Assembly (NCBI GenBank): GCA_019054805.1
Contig: JAHQIY010000006.1
Coordinates: 5,084,001-5,148,000 of the forward strand
DNA length: 64,000 nt
Direction: 5' to 3'
Origin: Brachionus manjavacas
Taxonomy: Eukaryota; Rotifera; Eurotatoria; Ploima; Brachionidae
Shown here: piece after piece, positions 57,716 through 64,000 of the stretch
How the letters are laid out: each line of letters starts with the position of its first letter
Position numbering within the stretch: the stretch's first letter is position 1
Position numbers and translations under genes: made by a program
Notes under the pieces: generated by a model
What the model saw: the letters and a program-made list of their open reading frames with translations, nothing else
Told to the model about the DNA's origin: nothing
Database searches by the model: none

Positions 57716-59342
57716 TTTATTGATTTCTAAATACAAAATGTTGGAGCTAAATTTTCTACCTTTAATAAATACTGCAGCTAACAATAAAGAGAAACAAATA
57801 TCAGCAAAAAAATCAAACATTAGACTTCTTGTTGAATTTTAAGTTTGCATATTACCAAGGTAACTAGGATCGAAATTATATATTTATCAATAAGTATTGT
57901 AGAAATTTAAAATTCAATTATTATCTAAGAGCCTGGGCGACTTAAGAAATGTCAATTTTAAGTTTTAAATAATTTCAATTTAACATCACTCCAGTCAACA
58001 ACTTTCCAAAGTGAAATAAAAGCCTTGTTCTAAATGGCATTAAAATTTTTTTCCAAATAAATTTCAAACAAGAAAAGTTTTCTCAAGTGCCTTCTTTGTG
58101 CGGATAATTTTTACTATTTGTTTTTTTCTGATACAATTTCTATTTACCTTAATTTAATGTGATGTGTGCATGTTGGAATATTTGCCGCAAGTTATTATAA
58201 AAAAAGTTAAATAACTCGTTTTGAAATAATTTGTTTAAATCAGCTTTAAATTTTAGCTACCTTTAAGAAATATAAACAAAAATTTGAAATTTGTTCAACT
58301 GATTTTTGGAAAATTTAATTATTAACTCAATGTTTATTTGAGTTTAATAGTATATCGTGTTTAATTTAATCTTCAGTTTAATTCATTAAAGCAGAAATTT
58401 TTAATTTAAATAATTACATAATTCGTTTTTCTATTTTGCTCCACTCTTTTCCAACTAAAGCTGGTTGTCGGCGCGTAAATCTAAAAAAATTTTTAATATG
58501 CCTAGTATTTAACTTTTATTGATTCGATTTAAAAAGAAAAAAATAAAATTGTGTTCATATATTTTATATATTCTTTTGTTCTTAATATAAGCTTAAGATT
58601 TTTTATGAACTAGTAAAAAATAAATTTTAAAAATTAATGCTAAGCTTTTTTCTTTAAAAATAAATCTTAAAAATAAACATTTAATCAGTCAAAAATTCCA
58701 ATTTTATTTTGGCAGAATTTCTATTTTAAAATTTTCTATTGAAAAATTAATAAAAAAATTCTATTTGTCATCTAATGTAAATATTTAGCTTTTTTCATTA
58801 ATTGAAATTTAAAATGTATTTTCTTGAAGGCGGATATTAAAGACATTTATTTTTTCAAATTTTTTTTTTTATTTAAATATTTTTTAAAAAGGATAAGTTA
58901 GTAATCGAGCATTTTATTATTAAAATTTTATTTTTAGTCATTAATTTTTTTCTTTGAATTTGAAAAGAAAACTTTTCGAGTCTTTTAGTGTTAAATGAGG
59001 AATGCTGATTTAAAGTTAATTTAATTTCGCTAAAGATGTTTGCCAAGTTTGGTTTCGAAATGATTCTGAATCTAAAAAATAAAAATTTTAGTAATAAAAA
59101 TTTGCAAAATATAAAAGAAAAATTAATCAAATTTTTTCTCTTTGTAATGTTTTAATATATGCCTAAATTAAAATTACCCACATGTATCTGATATTGCAAC
59201 TTTTTGGCAATAATATACTTTTGATAATATAATGATAAAATTTACAAGAAAATTTTGATCAATTGAGAAATTTTTACTTATAAATTAATTTAAACAAAAA
59301 ATTTGATTTAATTTCACTTAGAAAATATTCAAATAGAGAAAA
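57716..59342. other. 1.6-kb divergent intergenic region with two coding-like fragments
   Basis: On the minus strand, about 58870-59075 follows an acceptor-like TTTTTTAG and is open (ISKPNLANIFSEIKLTLNQH). About 58432-58482 also follows TTTTTTAG and reads TRRQPALVGKEWSKIEKR before a stop. Together they could be exons of a small minus-strand gene squeezed against EIF3G, but a start exon and matching phases were not found. Confidence 0.3.
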
Positions 59343-60460
59343 ATGCCAATTGTCGAACAGAGGTAAGAATTTTTAATGTAAAATTAGATAAAACTCATCA
59401 ATTTCAACTTAAGTGGACTTAATTGGGCCCGAGAAATTGACGAAAAAGATACCGGTTTGTAGCTTTTTAAGCTTTACCATTATTATAAATTAAAAATAAT
59501 TTTTCCACAGAAATTGAGGTCAATGAAGAAGGTTACAAAAAGGTTATTGAATATAAAATTGAAAATGAAAAAAAATACAAAGTAATAAATTTGAAATCGT
59601 TTTAAAAAATATTACTTTTAAATAATTAAATGATTTAGATAACAAATATATTTAGAGTCGAAAAAGTGAGACTGCCAAAATCGGTCGCCGACAGAAAAGT
59701 AAAACTATCAATCAACTTTATGAATTTATATCATTTTAAAATAGGAATGGAAAAAATTCGGAGATTCAGAAAGTGATGCACCGGGTCTTAATCCTGCAAC
59801 AACAATAATTACTGATGAAGTTTTGATGCAATTTTTGACCAAAAAAGAAGTAATTTAACTCGATTTTTTTATTTTCATTAAAATTTTCTTCTAAAGGAAG
59901 TAGAAAAAACCGAAACACCAGCTCCAGCTTCAGTTTCAGCTATCAAATGTAGATTGTGCAAAGGTGATCACTGGAGTGCTAAATGTCCTCACAAAGATAT
60001 TTTGGAAGCAAAATTAGCAGCCGAGGCTAATCAAAAAGGTATTTATCATTTTTATATTTTGAAAATTTTATGTCAATATTTTTCTAAATTTTTTAAATTC
60101 TTAGAAGCCGCTGCTTCTGCTTCTTCAGGAGCTTATGTTCCACCATCGAGACGCCCGGGTGCTAATGCAGTCACTACTGCGGGAAAAAAGGTTGACTTCG
60201 GAAAGACTCTTAATAAAGATGACTTTAGTGTCAGAGTCAGTAATTTGCCTGAAGAGGCTACCGAAACCGATTTGCAAGAACTTTTCAAGCCATTCGGAAA
60301 AGTCACTCGTGTATTTTTGGCCAAGGACAAAACTAAACAAGTTTCAAGAGGATTCGCCTTTGTAACATTTTCAAATAAAGATGAAGCTCAACGAGCCATT
60401 TGGGGCGTAAATGATTACGGTTATAACCATCTCATTTTGAAAGTTGAGTGGTCAAAATAA
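59343..60460 (+). CDS. EIF3G: Translation initiation factor eIF3 subunit G
   Basis: Seven exons (59343-59362, 59414-59454, 59511-59581, 59639-59698, 59745-59849, 59897-60038, 60105-60460) sum to 795 nt (264 aa). The start is MPIVEQR, then WAREIDEKD. The CCHC zinc knuckle CRLCKGDHWSAKCPHKD is the diagnostic eIF3g motif. The SGAYVPPSRR linker leads into a C-terminal RRM, with RNP2 VRVSNLPEEATETDLQELF and RNP1 SRGFAFVTFSNKDEA, ending LKVEWSK. The protein is about 55 residues shorter than the human one, mainly in the linkers. eIF3G binds eIF3I/B and helps mRNA scanning and reinitiation in the cytoplasm. The first exon has only 20 coding bases. Identification is very secure. Confidence 0.96.
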
Positions 60461-62399
60461 TTTGGTTTTGGATGTATTTTTATCAATCTTATCAATTAAG
60501 TCTATCCAAAAATATTTTTAAAATAAAAAATCAGTTAAATCAATCAAAATTTTTATTAAAAAAATATTTAAAATTATCAGTTTAAATCAGAGTTGTTCAA
60601 AAGTCATAAAATCAAAGTCAAGTTTAGATTTAAAAAAAAAGAAGTCATTTGAATTGCTTTCGAAATTTTACTTGCATATTTGAAGTTGAGAATAATTTTA
60701 ATTTAAGGTATAAATCCTTAAAATTGTAATTTTCAAATACATTAAATTTTATTTTGAATTTATGATGATCTACAACTTTTTAGGCTTGATTTTTTTCAAT
60801 CTTGTTTTTTAAATCTCAAAAAAAAAAAGATCACTGCACAACTAGCACAACGTACCTATAAGGTCTAAAATATTACTTGATAATTTTCGATTATTTACAA
60901 TTGTTATTCAATAGTGAAGAAACATCAACAAAATTTCATGATTTTTCTTTTTATTAAGTCAAGTCTTGAATTTAGTTTTTTTCGTTTTCGTTCGATCAAA
61001 AATTCAGTTGACCACTTCAAGTAATGACTTAATTAAAGAATAAAATTGAGACTAAAACAATTAATAGAATAAAAAAATTTACTAGAAGATATTTTAGATT
61101 AAAAGGTATAAAGATAAAGATATGTTGAAACCAACCTAACTTTCCAATTTGTTATTTTAAATAAACTATGAAATTTTTAATAATTTACTTTCATAAAAAC
61201 CAATTTATTATCTTCAAGATAATCTATCTCTATCGAACTAAAAATCACTTCTGTGAGGATTTTTCTCAGCTAGTAACACTATTAATTAAGAAGGAACCCT
61301 CGATGCAATTAATTATCTTTTTATAATTGTACAAAAGTGTAATTAGTTAAGAATAATGCTTAAAAAAGTGATTATTAGTTAAGATCGATTATCTAAAAGC
61401 TATGAGTTAAAATTAAAGGGAAATAGACAAGCTTTCTAAGAATATAAAAAAGCCCTAAGTTTGTATAATTAATTAAGTAACATGAAAAACTAAACTTTTG
61501 CAAGAAAAATTGAAATAACATTTTTCTTATTTTTTTTCAATATTCAATTTTTAAATATTTGACGACTAATCCTTATTCGACTTTATCATTGAGAAAGCTA
61601 AAAATTTCTAAATAATTTAACATATTTTTTGTCATATTTTACTGAAATTTAAAAAAATATTTTCAAAAAATATTTAGTCGTTCTTCTTCTATCTTTCTTG
61701 GCATCATTTTTTTTCCAAATTTTGATAACTGGAAAAAAACTCACCGGTATCTTATCAAAATAAAAACACCTACCGTTTTCATCAAATAAAAGAAAGTTCG
61801 GCCTTTAAAGTGTTTTTTCTTTTAAAATTTTTTATAAACGAGACACATTTTTTAGAAACTCAAATACTAGCAAGTTTCTACTATTTATGGTTACTTCTAT
61901 TTGATAAAGTATGGTAATTTAAGTGTCTCATTCTGTTCTTTGAAGATTTTTAAAGAATATTCTAAAAAGAAATTGAGTTATAAACATAAATCGAAAGTCA
62001 AAAACCAAAATAAAATGCAGTTTTCAGGTCTAAAATGATTTTTTTTCTTTCGGACCACTATGCAAGAGTAAACAACGTTTCTCAATATTTTTGAATACAA
62101 CAAATAATATGATAAGCAAATAATTTCGTTATTAATTTTCTTTGAACCCATAATATGATGTCTAGAATAAAAAATTGAACAAAATACCTTTTATTATATT
62201 AAGATAACTGAATTTACTTTAATGAAATATACAATGAAAATAAATTTAAAAAAAAGTTAATTAAGTAATGTCTATCTATATCAAAAATGCTTATTTAACA
62301 TAATTCAAAAATTTGATGCTATGCTCATGTGATTTGACCGAAAAGTAAGATGATAAAATTTAAAAAAAAACAACAAAACTTTTTTAATTTTTTTAAGAT
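60461..62399. other. 1.9-kb intergenic region
   Basis: AT-rich sequence between two plus-strand genes. I see no exon, RNA gene or repeat with clear structure. Confidence 0.5.
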
Positions 62400-64000
62400 A
62401 TGGAAGAGGTAGACAAAATACTAATTCAATCATTGCGTTCAAATGGATGGTAAATAATATATTTATTTTCAATTAATTGCTGATTTTTTTGTAAAGTGAC
62501 ATTAAACAAGAAATAACCAGTATAGCTCAATTTGACCAGGAAATTTTAATTGAATCAGTTGCTATCTTACTAAATCTAATTCAGCAAGCAACTTTAGCCA
62601 ATGCTGAAAAACTGCTTACTAAACTTCCGCCAAACACTGCTGTCAAATTTAGACTATGCACCAAATACGCAAACATATGTCTGTCATTGGGCTATAAGAA
62701 TGAGCTTGGATATCAAACACTTTTATATCCTAATGAAACTGAATCGAGAAAGCTCCTAATGTTCTTGGTAGAGAAGCTAAATAAAGAAAATTTATCATCT
62801 CATGACGAAGCACAGAATCAAAATGTTAAATCCAACAAGAACCTAAATTTTTTAATTGCCGAAAAAACCAAAAAGTTACTAAATAAATTTTGGATTCCGC
62901 CTTATCTGAAACTTAATGGTCTTAGGCGCGAAGATAATTGTTTTACCAAGGAAGTAATATTTTTCAAAAAATTTTTATTAAAATTTATTTCAAAATTGCA
63001 AAGGGAATACGATTTGAATCAAAATTTAATGCTCTTTCATTGATTACATCCGATTTTACATCTAACTCTAAAATAAAAAAATTGGAAAGGGATTTTTGCC
63101 AAAAATATTTGAATTACGTAACAGAACAAGCAATTAAGTCAAATTTATTGAACTCATTGATTCAGCAAAATACTTTGAACAGAATTAGTGAAAACACATT
63201 GATAAAGTTTTTTACATAAATTTTATTTTTTATTTAAATATTTGAAAATTGTTTTAGTGTTGAACAGAATAAAGAGATTCCTAAATCTGCGAAAGACAGA
63301 GCAATCGATGAATTGAAAAAATCAGTAAGAACTATTTTAGAACAAACAACTGAAGGATCAAAACAAGAAGGCTTAATTAATGAATCAGATTTGACTGAAA
63401 TCGAAGCACAGTCAAGCATAAATGTGAAAAATCTTTTTGCCAAAGTGTCACGTTTTCAACATTCCGAAAAGCTTCAATTTTCTGAAAATGAGACTGAGAA
63501 GAATATTTCAATTTCAAATGCTCCCGAACAAGTTTATTTATTTTATTTTTAATTAAATTTTTAATTTATAAATTTCGTTTTAGAAAAAAGAACAAGAGAT
63601 TACTTGCTTGAAGGAAAAGTTAGAACTTTTAAATAAAGAATTTGAGTCTTTTAAGAACGATATTGATTCAATCAAACAAAATAAAATAGAAGCTGCTGAG
63701 ACTAAAAATAAGGATCAAAATATTCAAAATAAGAGTATTGAAGACAAAATAGCATTAAAAAAGAAAACTGTTAATCTAATATGTGATGCACCGATGAATA
63801 TACTTAAGTTAAAGGTAAATTTTTTTTTAATTTTTTGGAGTTTTCTAGTCATTTACTGAAAGGAAGAAATTAATTTACATGAGAAAAAAATGACAAAATT
63901 AAGAAACGAATGGAATAGTCACAAGGAAGCTTTAGATGTCAGGAAAAAGACCCTTGAAAATGAAATTTTAGGTCAAAAGGAAAAAATGAATCAGACAATT
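62400..64000 (+). CDS. CCDC22: CCDC22, commander/CCC-complex subunit (3' end outside window)
   Basis: Six exons are visible (62400-62449, 62497-62953, 63004-63206, 63258-63531, 63584-63814, 63863 onward); the gene continues past 64000. The start MEEVDKILIQSLRSNG matches MEEADRILIHSLRQAG of human CCDC22. Next come the NN-type calponin-homology-like region (LGYKNELGYQTLLYPNE against LGYPLELGYQNFLYPSE), FWIPPYLK, and the conserved RFQHSEKLQFSENE (human RFTHSEKFTFHLE). Then the coiled coil begins with QEITCLKEKLELLNKEFE. CCDC22 pairs with CCDC93 and COMMD proteins to recycle membrane cargo from endosomes. Two introns use weak GTTTTT and GTTTAT donors, chosen because they are the only ones that keep frame. 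Confidence 0.93.

Noticed and set aside
58873-59130. Stand-alone 85-codon minus-strand protein
   Set aside because: Only its middle part looks coding, and its ends run into A/T-rich text. At most it is an exon of an unresolved small gene.
1-64000. CRISPR arrays, bacterial operons, riboswitches
   Set aside because: No spaced direct repeats of CRISPR form are present and the genes are intron-containing animal genes.

Overview
This is eukaryotic, animal DNA. Genes are split by short AT-rich GT..AG introns. Orthologues of animal genes are readable: BRWD/PHIP, BUD31, TMCC, tafazzin, an SLC16 transporter, PCID2, FAM78, a SETMAR-type SET enzyme, DUSP22/15, DAXX, EIF3G and CCDC22. The very low GC, small introns and many decayed APE-type non-LTR elements and MITEs fit a spiralian such as a monogonont rotifer (Brachionus-like). 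That taxon is an inference. Gene models were assembled by hand from splice consensus. In every complete spliced model listed, the exon lengths sum to a multiple of three.

Layout: (1) 1-2223: a partial minus-strand gene, a retroelement tail and a MITE that seems nested in an older inverted-repeat element. (2) 2224-10473, minus: a complete BRWD/PHIP-like chromatin reader. Its 3.1-kb last exon is strikingly GC-rich, and its 2.4-kb intron holds a TIR element and a 214-bp palindrome. (3) 13914-18888, minus: a seven-exon single-pass receptor of about 1035 aa with a SEFIR/TIR-like cytoplasmic domain (IL-17-receptor-like). (4) 22302-22733: BUD31. (5) 25720-28743, minus: a TMCC-like protein. (6) 30963-31956: tafazzin. 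(7) 33656-35509: SLC16 transporter. (8) 35790-39145: two broken copies of an APE-type non-LTR retrotransposon. (9) 39314-41587, minus: FAM78 then PCID2 in a tight operon-like pair. (10) 43488-44365 minus and 44562-45602 plus: a divergent SETMAR-like/DUSP22-like pair. (11) 46034-49760: DAXX, whose large intron holds an opposite-strand FLYWCH-like gene or pseudogene. (12) 49938-50507: membrane RING protein. (13) 53255-54547 and 56521-57715, minus: two unrecognised genes separated by a MITE. (14) 59343-60460: EIF3G. (15) 62400-end: CCDC22, cut by the window edge.

The genes do not form one pathway. Chromatin and RNA functions dominate (BRWD reader, SET writer, DAXX H3.3 chaperone, PCID2/TREX-2 export, BUD31 splicing, EIF3G initiation). 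The least ordinary items are the SEFIR-type receptor, the GC-rich BRWD exon, the nested FLYWCH-like locus and a family of long palindromes and MITEs.
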